Source: Lentisalinibacter orientalis (GTDB lineage Bacteria; Pseudomonadota; Gammaproteobacteria; Steroidobacterales; Woeseiaceae). From it: a stretch of DNA of 64,000 nucleotides. Location: assembly GCF_040706535.1 (NCBI RefSeq), contig NZ_JAPDRJ010000003.1, positions 248,001 through 312,000 of the forward strand, given 5' to 3'. The notes under the pieces are model-generated. The model was not told the origin of the DNA. It did no database searches and saw only the letters and a program-made list of their open reading frames with translations. Below are positions 7,497 through 16,291 of this stretch, piece after piece (the first letter of the stretch is position 1; each line of letters starts with the position of its first letter). The position numbers and the translations under genes are program-made.

Positions 7497-9460
7497 GTTG
7501 CCGCCCTGCCCTCCGCGGCCGCCTCCATTGCCCGCCGCTCGGCCGCCGGCACCCGGTAGCGACGATCGGTCATGGCTACTATGCCGCCGAGCGCCATCAC
7601 GGCACAGCCGAACCAGATCCAGCGGATCAGGGGCTTGTACTGGATGCGGACGCTCCAGGCGCCGTTGCCCAGCGAATCACCCAACGCGACGAACAGGTCC
7701 CGGTGCCACCCGGCGTCGATACTCGCCTCGGTCATGGGGCTCTGGCGCACCCGGTACACCCGCTTCTGGGGGGTGAGAACGGTGACGAGTTCGCCGTCAC
7801 GGCGCACCTCGAACTCCGCCTCCATAGCGTCGTAGTTGGGGCCCTGCACCTCGCGCAGTCCGCGCATGGTGAAGTCGTAACCCGCCACCTGGATGGTCTC
7901 ACCCGGGCTCGCCCGCATGTCGACTTCCTTGCCGTAGGACATCACCGCAACGACGCCGATGATGAACATGCCGACGCCGAGGTGGGCCAGCTGCATGCCC
8001 GTCACGCTGCGGCTCTGCCGGGGGCCGGACCGCTTGCCGAAGAAGCGCATCAGCGGATCCCAGACGGCGGTGAAGCCGACGAAGATGGCCGCGAGCATGC
8101 CCGTGAAGATCAGCGGCGTGATACGGCCGTAGATCAGCCAGGGAACGAACAGGGCCAGCGGCACGGCGATGGCCAGCGGTACGCGCACCTGCCGCCAGAT
8201 GGCCATCTTGTCGCCGCTGCGCCAGGCGGTATTCATGCCGATGCCGATCAGCAGCGCCAGCGGCAGCATCGGGATGATGAAGGCCAGGTCGAAGAACGGC
8301 GGTCCCACCGAGATCTTGCCGAGGCCGAGGCCGTCCAGGAACAGCGGATAAAGCGTACCCAGCAGCACCAGCGTGGCCGTGATCACGAGCAGCACGTTGT
8401 TCAGCAGCAGGAAGGTCTCCCGGGACAGGGGCTTGAAGCCGGCGTCGGAATCCATCTTCGGTGCCCGCCAGGCGTACAGCGCGAGCGCCGAGCCCACCAC
8501 GATGGCGAGGAATGCCAGGATGAAGGCGCCGCGGGTCGGGTCGCTGGCGAATGCGTGCACGGAGACCAGCACGCCGGAGCGTACGAGGAACGTGCCGAGC
8601 AGGCTGAGCGAGAAAGCGGTGATCGCGAGCAGCAGCGTCCAGCTCTTGAACAGGCCGCGTTTCTCCGTGACCGCCAGCGAGTGAATCAGGGCCGTGCCGA
8701 CCAGCCAGGGCATGAACGAGGCGTTCTCCACCGGATCCCAGAACCACCAGCCGCCCCAGCCGAGTTCGTAGTAGGCCCACCAGCTGCCCAGCGCGATGCC
8801 GATGGTGAGGAACATCCAGGCGGCGGTCGTCCAGGGCCGCGTCCAGCGCGCCCAGTCCCGGTCGAGTTTTCCTTCCAGCATGGCCGCCACGGCGAAGGCG
8901 AATGCCACCGCGAAGCCGACGTAGCCGATGTAGAGCATCGGGGGATGGATGACGAGCGCCGGATCCTGCAGCAGCGGATTGAGGTCCGCGCCGTCGGGGG
9001 CCGCCGGCACCAGCCGCTCGAACGGGTTCGAGGTAAAGAGCGTAAAGGCGTAGAAGCCGACGCTCAGCAGGCCCATCACGCCGATGACCCGGGCGCCGAA
9101 GCGTTGCGGCATGTGGCGCGACGAATAGGCCACGGCGACGGTCCAGGCCGCCATCGCCAGCGTCCACAGCAACAGGGATCCCTCGTGCGCACCCCATACC
9201 GCGGCGATGCGGTAGCCGATCGGCAGCATGGAGTTCGAGTTGTTGGCGACGTACAGAACCGAGAAGTCGTTCTGTATGAAAGCCCACGTCAGGCACAGGA
9301 AGGAGACCCCCATGAAGCCGAACTGCGCCGCCGCGGCCGGGCGGGCGACCGCCGTCCATTGCGTCTTGCCGAGCTGCGCGCCGACCAGCGGCACGACGCC
9401 CTGGACCAGTGCGAGCGTCAGGGCGAGGATGAGCGCGAATTGTCCTATTTCCGGGATCAT
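7493..9460 (-). CDS. ccmF: Haem lyase subunit CcmF
   Basis: A 655-residue polytopic membrane protein and core of the cytochrome c haem lyase. It has the tryptophan-rich WWD domain (WGGWWFWDPVENASFMPW near residue 236), conserved histidines in flanking loops (WGAHEGSLLLW; HPPMLYIGYVG), about 14 membrane segments and a periplasmic domain near the C terminus. The length matches the family (about 640-660). ATGA overlaps tie it to ccmE upstream and ccmG downstream. A small extra tail follows the last membrane helix. Confidence 0.96.
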   Translation of the reverse strand: MIPEIGQFALILALTLALVQGVVPLVGAQLGKTQWTAVARPAAAAQFGFMGVSFLCLTWAFIQNDFSVLYVANNSNSMLPIGYRIAAVWGAHEGSLLLWTLAMAAWTVAVAYSSRHMPQRFGARVIGVMGLLSVGFYAFTLFTSNPFERLVPAAPDGADLNPLLQDPALVIHPPMLYIGYVGFAVAFAFAVAAMLEGKLDRDWARWTRPWTTAAWMFLTIGIALGSWWAYYELGWGGWWFWDPVENASFMPWLVGTALIHSLAVTEKRGLFKSWTLLLAITAFSLSLLGTFLVRSGVLVSVHAFASDPTRGAFILAFLAIVVGSALALYAWRAPKMDSDAGFKPLSRETFLLLNNVLLVITATLVLLGTLYPLFLDGLGLGKISVGPPFFDLAFIIPMLPLALLIGIGMNTAWRSGDKMAIWRQVRVPLAIAVPLALFVPWLIYGRITPLIFTGMLAAIFVGFTAVWDPLMRFFGKRSGPRQSRSVTGMQLAHLGVGMFIIGVVAVMSYGKEVDMRASPGETIQVAGYDFTMRGLREVQGPNYDAMEAEFEVRRDGELVTVLTPQKRVYRVRQSPMTEASIDAGWHRDLFVALGDSLGNGAWSVRIQYKPLIRWIWFGCAVMALGGIVAMTDRRYRVPAAERRAMEAAAEGRAAT

Positions 9461-9903
9461 GGCTTGGTCCGCTCCGGGAAGTGGCCGCTGCGCTTCAGCG
9501 AATCGGCGACCTCCGGCGGCATATAGTTCTCGTCATGCTTCGCCAGGATCTTGTCCGCCTGGAAGACGCCGTCTTCCCCGAGGCGTCCATGTGCGATCAC
9601 GCCCTGGCCCTCGCGGAACAGATCCGGCAGCACCCCGTTATAGCGCACGCCGAGGGAGTTCTGATAATCAGTGATGGTGAACTCCACGTCCATGCTGCCC
9701 GAGGCCCGTTCGATGGTGCCTTCCTGCACCATGCCGCCGACCCGGTAGGTCCGCGTCTCGGGCACGTTGCCCGCTGCCACCTGGTCGAGCTCGATGTAGA
9801 ACATCATGTTCTCCCGGAAGGCGGTCAGGCTCAGGGCCGTGGCAATAGCGAGCCCGGTCACGGCCAGCCCGACGGCCAGCATCCGCTGTCGGCGAGGGGT
9901 CAT
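9457..9903 (-). CDS. ccmE: Periplasmic haem chaperone CcmE
   Basis: A 148-residue haem carrier with an N-terminal anchor (residues 9-28) and an OB-fold domain. The haem-binding HDENY motif, whose histidine forms the covalent bond to haem vinyl, lies near residue 123 (LAKHDENYMPPEV). CcmE takes haem from the CcmABCD complex and passes it to CcmF/H. The ATG overlaps the ccmD stop (TGATG), and the stop overlaps ccmF. Confidence 0.96.
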   Translation of the reverse strand: MTPRRQRMLAVGLAVTGLAIATALSLTAFRENMMFYIELDQVAAGNVPETRTYRVGGMVQEGTIERASGSMDVEFTITDYQNSLGVRYNGVLPDLFREGQGVIAHGRLGEDGVFQADKILAKHDENYMPPEVADSLKRSGHFPERTKP

Positions 9904-10064
9904 CAGTCTTCCTCCATTGCTTGGATTCTGCGGGCCACGTTCAGCCTGGCGGCTGCGTGGCGGCGTCTTGCCGCGGTCACGTTAAAAACGAGAATGATTG
10001 CGGTTAAGGCGAAGGAACTCCATACGTACCCGCCGTAACCGCCCATGGCCAGGAATTCGGTCAT
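9903..10064 (-). CDS. ccmD: Small membrane protein CcmD
   Basis: A 53-residue protein reading MTEFLAMGGYGGYVWSS..., with one membrane helix (residues ~17-30) and a basic, alanine-rich cytoplasmic tail, exactly the CcmD pattern (GGY..YVW then RRRxxA). It helps release holo-CcmE from CcmABC. The start overlaps the ccmC stop (ATGA), and the stop overlaps the ccmE ATG (TGATG). It is easily missed because of its size. Confidence 0.93.
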   Translation of the reverse strand: MTEFLAMGGYGGYVWSSFALTAIILVFNVTAARRRHAAARLNVARRIQAMEED

Positions 10065-10843
10065 CTCTGCAACTCCCCTGCCGGGATACTTTCCCCGACC
10101 GCGTTATCGCCGAGAAGTTCACGCTTGACCCAGCGGGAATGGCGCTCGCGCTCGAGCACCTCGGCCCGGGCCCGGGTCAGCAGCACCGCGGCGAAGAACA
10201 GGGTGAAGCCGATGATCATGATCAGGAGCGGCGTCAGCATGTTGCCGGTGATCGACGGCTGGTCGAACTTGGCCAGCGTGGCGCCCTGATGCAGGGAACT
10301 CCACCACTCCACCGAGTAATGGATGATCGGCACATTGATCACGCCCACGATCGCCAGCACGGCGCTGGCCCGGTCGGCCTTGTTCGTGTCGTCGATGGAG
10401 GCACGCAGGGCCATGTAGCCGAGATAGAGGAACAGGAGGATGAGCTCGGAAGTGAGCCGTGCGTCGCCCCACTCCCACCAGGTACCCCACATGGGCCGGC
10501 CCCAGATGGAGCCGGTCGCCAGCGCGAGGAAGGTGAACGAGGCACCGATGGGCGCGCACGCCGCTGCCACCGCGTGGGCGAGCTTCATGCGCCAGATCAG
10601 GCCGATGGCCGCGCCGGTGGCCATGACCACATAGGCCATGAGCGAGAGATAGGCGGACGGCACGTGCACGTAGATGATGCGGAAGCCGTCACCCTGCTGA
10701 TAGTCCGCAGGGGCCAGCACCAGGCCCTTGAACGTGCCGACGACCAGGGCGATGGCGGCCAGTACGCCGAACCAGGGGGCGAGCTTGCCGGCGATCCGGT
10801 AGAAGTGGGGCGGCGAGCCCAGCTTATGAAACCAAGTCCACAT
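10061..10843 (-). CDS. ccmC: Haem exporter/ligase subunit CcmC
   Basis: A 260-residue, six-helix membrane protein that loads haem onto CcmE. The WWD-like motif is WGTWWEWGDARLTS (near residue 119), flanked by conserved histidines (YVHVPSAYLS near residue 58 and IHYSVEWWSSLHQG near residue 175). The length is typical. The cytoplasmic C-terminal tail is charged. It follows ccmB after a 33-bp gap, the widest gap among the first genes of the operon, and overlaps ccmD. Confidence 0.96.
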   Translation of the reverse strand: MWTWFHKLGSPPHFYRIAGKLAPWFGVLAAIALVVGTFKGLVLAPADYQQGDGFRIIYVHVPSAYLSLMAYVVMATGAAIGLIWRMKLAHAVAAACAPIGASFTFLALATGSIWGRPMWGTWWEWGDARLTSELILLFLYLGYMALRASIDDTNKADRASAVLAIVGVINVPIIHYSVEWWSSLHQGATLAKFDQPSITGNMLTPLLIMIIGFTLFFAAVLLTRARAEVLERERHSRWVKRELLGDNAVGESIPAGELQR

Positions 10844-10876
10844 GAGTCCTGTCCTGCTCCTGTCTGCCTGTGCGCG

Positions 10877-11578
10877 TCAGTCCGCGCTGATCCTCAGCGC
10901 TGCCGAAGCCGCGAAGGGTGAAAACGTCATTGTCAGCATGGTGAGTGCCGCGAGAAGGTAGAGCGATCCCCCCGTCGTCTCTCCGTCAGCCGAGAGACTC
11001 ACGGCTCTCGCACCAAAAATCAATACGGGCATGACCAGCGGCAGCACCAACAGACTCAGGAGCGAATTGGCCTGGCGCAGCCCCACCGTCAGGGCGGCTC
11101 CCACCGAGCCGATCAGGCTGAGACTCAGGGTGCCCAGCACGAGCGAACCGGCAAGGATCGGGAGCGACTCCTCCGGTATGAAGAAGGCGACACCGGCCAC
11201 CGGCGATATGACCACGAGGGGCAACCCGGTCACAAGCCACTGCGCCGCGATTTTTCCGAGGACAAGAACAGACACAGGCTGACCCGATAACAGCAGCTGC
11301 TCCAGCGTGCCGTCCTCCCGGTCCTGGCGGAACAGCGAGCCCAGCGACATCAGGGATGCGAGCAGCGCCGCCACCCACAGCACGCCCGGCCCGAACTTCA
11401 TCAGGAGCTGCTTGTCGGGGCTGACCGCCAGCGGGAACAGGCTCACCACGATCGCGAAGAAGATGAGCGGCGTGGCCATGTCGCCGGGCCGCCGGAATGC
11501 GAGCCGCAGCTCCCTGGCGACGATCGTCAGCCAGACATCCCACAGTCCCGCGGGCTCGGGTCGGCTATGCGGTGTCAT
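10877..11578 (-). CDS. ccmB: ABC transporter membrane subunit CcmB
   Basis: A 233-residue membrane subunit that pairs with CcmA. It has six hydrophobic segments and the CcmB signatures ARELRLAFRRPGD near the start and FRQDREDGTLEQLLLSG in the middle. The complex releases holo-CcmE using ATP. The start is the ATG overlapping the ccmA stop (ATGA); a much longer frame upstream runs antiparallel to ccmA coding and is not real. Confidence 0.94.
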   Translation of the reverse strand: MTPHSRPEPAGLWDVWLTIVARELRLAFRRPGDMATPLIFFAIVVSLFPLAVSPDKQLLMKFGPGVLWVAALLASLMSLGSLFRQDREDGTLEQLLLSGQPVSVLVLGKIAAQWLVTGLPLVVISPVAGVAFFIPEESLPILAGSLVLGTLSLSLIGSVGAALTVGLRQANSLLSLLVLPLVMPVLIFGARAVSLSADGETTGGSLYLLAALTMLTMTFSPFAASAALRISAD

Positions 11579-12216
11579 GACTTCCTCCCGAGTTCGAGTT
11601 GCGCGAGCTCGACCCGCTCGACCTCGACCGCTTCGTGGGCCACCAGGACACAGACGCCGCCGCCGATCACGTGTTCCGAGATCAGCTGCTTCACCAGGGC
11701 CTTGCCGGCCACGTCCAGGTTGGTCAATGGCTCGTCCATCAGCCACAGACGCGCCTCGCTCAGCAGCAGGTTCGCCAGCGAGGCGCGCCGGCGCTGCCCC
11801 GCCGAGAGCCGGCCTGCCTGTATCTCGGACAGCCGCCCGATCTGCAGCTTGTCCATGACCCCGGCCACGGCGGAGGCATCGCGGCCGAAGCGAAGCCGCC
11901 GGTGCATCGACAGGTTCTCGCGCAGCGTCAGGTCGTCTTTCAGCGCCGGCCGGTGGCCGCACCAGGCGAGATCCTGGGCATATTCCTGCCGCACGCTCTC
12001 GATGCGGTGCCCGCACCAGTACACCTGACCGTCCTCTGCCAGCGTCAGCCCGGCGAGCGTGCGCAGCAACGTCGTCTTGCCGCTGCCGTTCGGGCCGACC
12101 ACGTGCAGGGCCTCACCGGGACCCACTTCCAGGTCCAGACGTTTGAACAGACACCGGTCGCCGCGGAACAGGGTGAGCCCGTGAGCTTTCAGATGGGGGG
12201 CACCGAGTTCAGCCAC
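11575..12216 (-). CDS. ccmA: ABC transporter ATP-binding subunit CcmA
   Basis: A 213-residue ABC ATPase. Walker A is GPNGSGKTT (residues ~41-49), the signature LSAGQRRR (Ala in place of the usual first Gly), Walker B LWLMDEPLTNLD, and the switch histidine VAHE. This matches CcmA, which powers release of haem-loaded CcmE. It is the first gene of the ccm operon; its promoter should lie in the AT-rich stretch around 12270-12330, but no clear -35/-10 pair can be named there. Confidence 0.95.
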   Translation of the reverse strand: MAELGAPHLKAHGLTLFRGDRCLFKRLDLEVGPGEALHVVGPNGSGKTTLLRTLAGLTLAEDGQVYWCGHRIESVRQEYAQDLAWCGHRPALKDDLTLRENLSMHRRLRFGRDASAVAGVMDKLQIGRLSEIQAGRLSAGQRRRASLANLLLSEARLWLMDEPLTNLDVAGKALVKQLISEHVIGGGVCVLVAHEAVEVERVELAQLELGRKS

Positions 12217-12516
12217 GGGCAGCCTCCCGCCGGCAGCGGCAACCTGAGGGCTGCCGATGGCCGTTGATGTACCGGCCAGATAAAATCATTATTTTCAGCA
12301 TTTTAACTAGGGTTTTTAAATCTGAATCTCAGAACGGCCATCGAAGTGTCATTCTGCGCCTGTATACCGGGTGTCAAAGCGTTTACATAAGTTCAGTGTC
12401 TGTCGTAAACTGGACGGCCCGCTGCGGCGGGCAGGAGTCCGTAGAAGACGTCACCCGACCAACAACAAAGACGGCAACGTCGGCTTCCAAGCCTTCCGGG
12501 GTTTTCAAAGCTTCGA
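12217..12516. other. 300-bp divergent intergenic region, ccmA / FHA gene
   Basis: No gene is visible. The half near ccmA (12275-12330) is strikingly AT-rich for this genome and is the likely ccm promoter area. The other half carries a recognisable promoter for the FHA gene at 12382-12411 and, just after its expected start point, a hairpin with 6-bp arms (gcccgc / gcgggc, 12417-12432). The leader to the FHA start is about 100 nt and has no strong ribosome site. Confidence 0.6.
12382..12411 (+). promoter_or_regulatory. Predicted sigma-70 promoter of the FHA gene
   Basis: A tttaca -35 box (12382-12387), an 18-base spacer and a taaact -10 box (12406-12411). Transcription would start near 12418 and give a leader of about 100 nt with a 6-bp hairpin at its very start. 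Matches to consensus are moderate (5/6 and 4/6). Confidence 0.5.
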
Positions 12517-13815
12517 ATGAACAGTCGCATACCTGGTCTCGAGCGTGAGCCTTTCGGCATGGACGGTAATTCCCCCGTCTATATCGAAACGCCTCCCATG
12601 CGCGACGCCCTTGCGATGATGCACGAAGTCTACCGTGATCCGAAGGGGCTCGGCACGCTCAGCGGCCTGGCCGGAAGCGGTCGACGGACCGTGCTGGAGC
12701 AGTTCGCATCCCGGCTCCGGCGCGAGGACGTCTCCGCAGTGGTCGTGGATGGTAACGGAATGGACCGGCTTGCGCTGTTGCGGACAGTGCTTAGTGAGAT
12801 TGGTTACGAACTCGATACCGTTGCCCCGGACGATCTGTCCAGCATGCTGCGGGTCTTCCTGATTCACCAGTGCCACGCCGGCCAGCCCGTCTTCCTCGGT
12901 TTCGTGAACGTCAGCGGCATGCACCCCTCGGCGCTCGAGGAGATCTGCCGGCTCGCCCAGATCACCGCCGCGAACGAGGCGGCTGCCAGACTGGTGCTCG
13001 CCTGCGACGATCGCCTGGAGCAGATCATCCGCGCCCCGGCCATGGGACCCGTGCGCGAGCGCATTACCGCCGGCTGCCGCCTGCGCCCCCTCGATCTGAT
13101 CGAAACCGACGACTACATCGTGCGGCATCTGCGCGCGGCCGGTGCGAGCACCCACACCGAATACCTCACCGACGGGGCCATCGCTCTGCTCTGGCGCGCC
13201 AGTGGCGGGCTGCCGGGCGAGATCGAGTCCCTCACCCTGGACGTGCTCCTCGGCGGCAGGCTGCCGGCGGACAAGGAAGAAGTGCGCGAGGCACTCGGGC
13301 TCGACGACATAGCGGCGGTATCTCCGGCCGTCGGCGACACCGCCCACGCCACCCGGTCCGAGCCGCCCACCCGTCTGGTGGTGTCGCGGGACGGCGAGAT
13401 CGTCAGCGACAGGCACTGGCCGGCCGGCCGGGTCCTGATCGGCCGCGACGCCCATAACGACGTCACCCTGCCGAGCCGCTACATCAGCCGGCATCACGCG
13501 CTGATCGTGGTGGAAGACGGACGCGCCTGGATCGCCGACCTGAAGAGCATGAACGGCACCTACGTGAACTCGCGGCGGGTCTCGCAGAAGGCGCTGCAGC
13601 ACGACGACGTCATCTCCATCGGCAATCACCGGGTCAAGTACCTGAATCCGGCCGCCCGCTACGGGGACGCCGCGGAAGAACCGGGACTCGCAGATACCGC
13701 CATCATGCGCAGCCTGCAGGAAGTGCGCCACCTGTTTGCCGTGGACGAAGCGGGCGACGACACGGTGCTGCAGGATGCGGGCGAGACAGGCACCGCGGGC
13801 GACAAGGCCGGCTGA
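12517..13815 (+). CDS. ExeA-like degenerate ATPase with C-terminal FHA domain
   Basis: A 432-residue protein. Residues ~10-260 resemble the ExeA/GspA AAA ATPase module of secretion and transposition proteins (REPFGMDG start; ETPPMRDALAMM). The P-loop reads GLAGSGRRT, with Arg in place of the nucleotide-binding Lys, and the Walker B strand (PVFLGFVNVSG) lacks acidic residues, so ATP hydrolysis is doubtful. Residues ~315-395 form an FHA domain (VLIGRDAHNDVTLPSRYISRHHALI then LKSMNGTYVN), which binds phosphothreonine. A likely role is a phospho-dependent scaffold in envelope biogenesis; the only Ser/Thr kinase in the window lies 18 kb away. The start codon has a weak ribosome site; an ATG at 12559 is an alternative. 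Confidence 0.82.
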   Translation: MNSRIPGLEREPFGMDGNSPVYIETPPMRDALAMMHEVYRDPKGLGTLSGLAGSGRRTVLEQFASRLRREDVSAVVVDGNGMDRLALLRTVLSEIGYELDTVAPDDLSSMLRVFLIHQCHAGQPVFLGFVNVSGMHPSALEEICRLAQITAANEAAARLVLACDDRLEQIIRAPAMGPVRERITAGCRLRPLDLIETDDYIVRHLRAAGASTHTEYLTDGAIALLWRASGGLPGEIESLTLDVLLGGRLPADKEEVREALGLDDIAAVSPAVGDTAHATRSEPPTRLVVSRDGEIVSDRHWPAGRVLIGRDAHNDVTLPSRYISRHHALIVVEDGRAWIADLKSMNGTYVNSRRVSQKALQHDDVISIGNHRVKYLNPAARYGDAAEEPGLADTAIMRSLQEVRHLFAVDEAGDDTVLQDAGETGTAGDKAG

Positions 13816-13830
13816 CCGCTCCACTGCCGA

Positions 13831-14106
13831 TCAACGGAATTCCGCCTCGATGAGGCGGTCGATCTCACGCTCGATGTCCTGACGGAAGAACATCAGCGAC
13901 AGTCCCACCGAAGCGTCGATCACGATATCGTCCTCGTGCACGTCGATATGGCCGCTCAGCGCCGGACGCTCGAAACTGAGTCGGTCGTCCTGCCAGCGGA
14001 TGCGCACGCCGTATTCCGAAGCCAGCTCGTTGGCGATGCGATTGACCGCGGCGACGGCCTCGTCGTGGCTGAGCCGGTGTCTGCGCCGTATCCGGATGCT
14101 GGGCAT
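13831..14106 (-). CDS. Polyhydroxyalkanoic acid system (PHA_gran_rgn) family protein
   Basis: A 91-residue protein of the family annotated 'polyhydroxyalkanoic acid system protein' (SIRIRRRHRLSHDEAVAAVNRIANEL; RLSFERPALSGHIDV; IDASVGLSLMFF). Family members often lie near PHA genes, but their biochemical role is unclear. It lies 20 bp after the wax ester synthase gene and is probably cotranscribed with it, which hints at a common role in carbon storage inclusions. It is convergent with the FHA gene, with only 15 bp between the stops. No PHA synthase is in the window. Confidence 0.82.
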   Translation of the reverse strand: MPSIRIRRRHRLSHDEAVAAVNRIANELASEYGVRIRWQDDRLSFERPALSGHIDVHEDDIVIDASVGLSLMFFRQDIEREIDRLIEAEFR

Positions 14107-14126
14107 GGTTCGGGGCGCGTGACGGC

Positions 14127-15500
14127 TCAGGCGCTGACCGCGGCCGCGCTTTCGAGTTCGTCGAAGGCGGCTGTGATGCCCTCCGCGATACGCGCGGGGT
14201 CCGGGATGGCCCGGCGGCCGGTCAACACGCCGAAATGGAGGTTGCCGGCGTAGCTGTAGATGGTCACGTTCATGGACATGCCGGGCGGTATGGTGGAGAT
14301 GGGGTAACTGGCCGTCAGCCGCGCGCCGCGGATGTAACGCGGCTCGGTGCCGCCGATGACGTTGGAGACCAGCACGTTGCCGAGCGGCGGGAAACGTTCG
14401 GACAGGTGTGCGAGATCGCCGATATGCATCAGCGTCTGCACCAGGATGGTATAGGCCTCGGCGGCCTCGACGCCCATCTCGGCATACTCGTGCTTGACGC
14501 TGCCGGCGTGCTCGTGGATCTCCTGCAGCCGGGCGAGCGGATCGGATTCGTCCGAGGCCAGTTCCAGCAGCGCGATGGTCACCTGATTGCCGCTGCCGCC
14601 CTCGTCGCTGCGCACGGAGATCGGCATCTGCGCCACCAGCGGCTTGTCGGGATGCTCGTCGCGCTCGTCGAGATAGCGCCTGAGCGCGGTGTCGCAGAGG
14701 GCGAGTATCACGTCGTTGACGGTCACGCCCTGCTCTTTCGCCAGCGACCTGGTCCGCTCGAGCGGGACGCTGCACACGCCGAAGGCGCGGGCGGCCGTCA
14801 GTGGCTGATTGAAGGCCGTGCGCGGCGCCGTGAAAGGCACGGGCAGGTCGCCGCCGCCGCCGAGGAGCCGCCAGCCGTGCCGCAGTGCGAGCTGACTGAG
14901 CTGCGGCCCCACCATGGCGAGTCGGCCGAAGGTCTTCGCCGAGCCGAACAGCGTCTCGACGATACCCTTGCGCACGGCCTCGTGTTCGCGGCTGTGCTCG
15001 GCATTCGCCCACATCGGCGCCACGTCCTCGTCGGGCGTCTTCGACAGGCTCGCCATCGAACGCCGGGACATGCTGATGCCGTCCATGTAGGCGTGATGGA
15101 TCTTGGCATAGACGCCGAAGCGGCCGCCTTCGAGCCCCTCGATGACGTAGACCTCCCACAGCGGCGCGTTACGGTCGAGCAGGCGGCCGTGCAGCTGTGC
15201 CACCCGGTCCAGCAGGTCCTGTTCCCGGCCCGGCGCCGGCAGCGCCTCGTGGAGGATGTGATCGGCCAGGTCCATGTCCGGATCGACCACCCAGCGCGGC
15301 CGGCCCGCCAGCGGGACTTTCAGCTTCTGGTTGAACGGCTCCACCGGCTCGCTGGCCAGCATCTCCGCCACCAGGCTGCGCACGAAGTCCTCCGGCGCAT
15401 CCGGCGGCAGCTCGAAGACCTGCAGGCCGCCCACGTGACGCGGGCTGTCCTTGGTCTCGAGCAAGAGCAGCATGTAGTCGAGGAGTGACAGCTGCGACAT
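14127..15500 (-). CDS. Wax ester synthase/diacylglycerol acyltransferase (WS/DGAT)
   Basis: A 457-residue O-acyltransferase. The catalytic motif HHxxxDG is present as KIHHAYMDGISM near residue 135. The N-terminal LSLLDYMLLLLETKDSPRHVGGLQVF and the C-terminal PLGNVLVSNVIGG and IYSYAGNLHFGV blocks are family hallmarks. It esterifies fatty acyl-CoA with a fatty alcohol or diacylglycerol to make storage wax esters or triacylglycerol. The ATG at 15500 is chosen because GAGG lies 5 bases upstream; a GTG two codons earlier is less likely. Three 11-bp direct repeats lie 61-89 bp upstream. Confidence 0.92.
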   Translation of the reverse strand: MSQLSLLDYMLLLLETKDSPRHVGGLQVFELPPDAPEDFVRSLVAEMLASEPVEPFNQKLKVPLAGRPRWVVDPDMDLADHILHEALPAPGREQDLLDRVAQLHGRLLDRNAPLWEVYVIEGLEGGRFGVYAKIHHAYMDGISMSRRSMASLSKTPDEDVAPMWANAEHSREHEAVRKGIVETLFGSAKTFGRLAMVGPQLSQLALRHGWRLLGGGGDLPVPFTAPRTAFNQPLTAARAFGVCSVPLERTRSLAKEQGVTVNDVILALCDTALRRYLDERDEHPDKPLVAQMPISVRSDEGGSGNQVTIALLELASDESDPLARLQEIHEHAGSVKHEYAEMGVEAAEAYTILVQTLMHIGDLAHLSERFPPLGNVLVSNVIGGTEPRYIRGARLTASYPISTIPPGMSMNVTIYSYAGNLHFGVLTGRRAIPDPARIAEGITAAFDELESAAAVSA

Positions 15501-15560
15501 GGCCACCTCGGCGCCGGTTCTCTGTTCAACCGGCGTCGAGGATAACGCGCGATCCCTGCC

Positions 15561-15589
15561 CCGTCACGTTGCCGTCACCTTGCCGTCAC
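15561..15589 (-). repeat. Three 11-bp-phased direct repeats upstream of WS/DGAT
   Basis: The heptamer ccgtcac occurs at 15561, 15572 and 15583 (period exactly 11 bp), the longer unit reading GTGACGGCAAG/C on the gene strand. It lies between the TPR gene stop and the WS/DGAT start. One-helical-turn spacing of direct repeats is typical of activator or repressor half-sites, but no regulator is identified. Confidence 0.5.
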
Positions 15590-15603
15590 GGACGGCGGCA
15601 AGC

Positions 15604-16281
15604 TCAGCCGGCCTTCTCCTCGACCCTGGCGAGCAGCTCCCGGATCTCCTCGCGCCGGCCCTGATCGGCGAGCGTGCGATCCGGCCGCGCCGGCGCCTCC
15701 AGCGCGTGCTCGAGCGCGCGCCGCGCCGCATCGTAGTCCTTCTCCTCGTACAGGAATTCGCCATAGAAATAGTTCGGGTCGATCCCGTCCGGGTTCATGG
15801 CGATGGCCTTCTCCAGATATTCCCTCGCCCGGTCCCTGTCGCCGAAGCCGATGAAGCCGCCGGGCACCTTGTAGTACAGCGCGCCGAGACTGGTGTAGAC
15901 GGAACCCTGGAGGACGGTCGGGTCCAGCTTCTCCGCGGCATGCAGCGCATCCCGGGACTTCTTCGCCAGGCTCATGGCGCCGAACGGTCCTTTCACGCCG
16001 GCGTAGGTGCTGAGCACGATGCCCTGCCATACCAGTGGCTCGGCCCGGTCCGGGTGGGCCGCGACCAGCGCGGCCGCGTCCTCGGCGAGGGCCTCGAACG
16101 CGTCCTTCTGCTCGCCTCCTTCCAGCTGATAATTGGCCTCCGCCCAGCGTTGCTGGATCTCCCGCAGACCCTGCTCCATGTCTGCCGCCCGGGCCAGGCC
16201 CGCGCCCGTCAGGCCGAACGCGAGCATCGCGCCGGTCAGCATGATCCGGGCAGTCGCCCGGCTCCGTATCGTCCGTATCAT
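15604..16281 (-). CDS. Exported TPR protein
   Basis: A 225-residue protein with a signal peptide (basic start, hydrophobic core LTGAMLAFGLTGAGLARA, residues ~12-31) and a mostly helical body with TPR-like repeats (REYLEKAIAMNPDGIDPNYFYGEFLYEEKDYDAARRALEHAL). The start at 16281 has GAGGTG 8 bases upstream. It resembles TatT-type periplasmic TPR proteins. It is the last gene of the operon that begins with the thermostable-hemolysin gene and follows the SDR gene by 10 bp, so it may organise or present the pathway's product at the envelope. No specific function is known. Confidence 0.78.
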   Translation of the reverse strand: MIRTIRSRATARIMLTGAMLAFGLTGAGLARAADMEQGLREIQQRWAEANYQLEGGEQKDAFEALAEDAAALVAAHPDRAEPLVWQGIVLSTYAGVKGPFGAMSLAKKSRDALHAAEKLDPTVLQGSVYTSLGALYYKVPGGFIGFGDRDRAREYLEKAIAMNPDGIDPNYFYGEFLYEEKDYDAARRALEHALEAPARPDRTLADQGRREEIRELLARVEEKAG

Positions 16282-16291
16282 TTCGTTCACC

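Noticed and set aside
7703..9526. 600-codon plus-strand frame opposite ccmF
   Set aside because: Antisense shadow of ccmF with His/Arg/Gln-rich composition and no recognisable domain.
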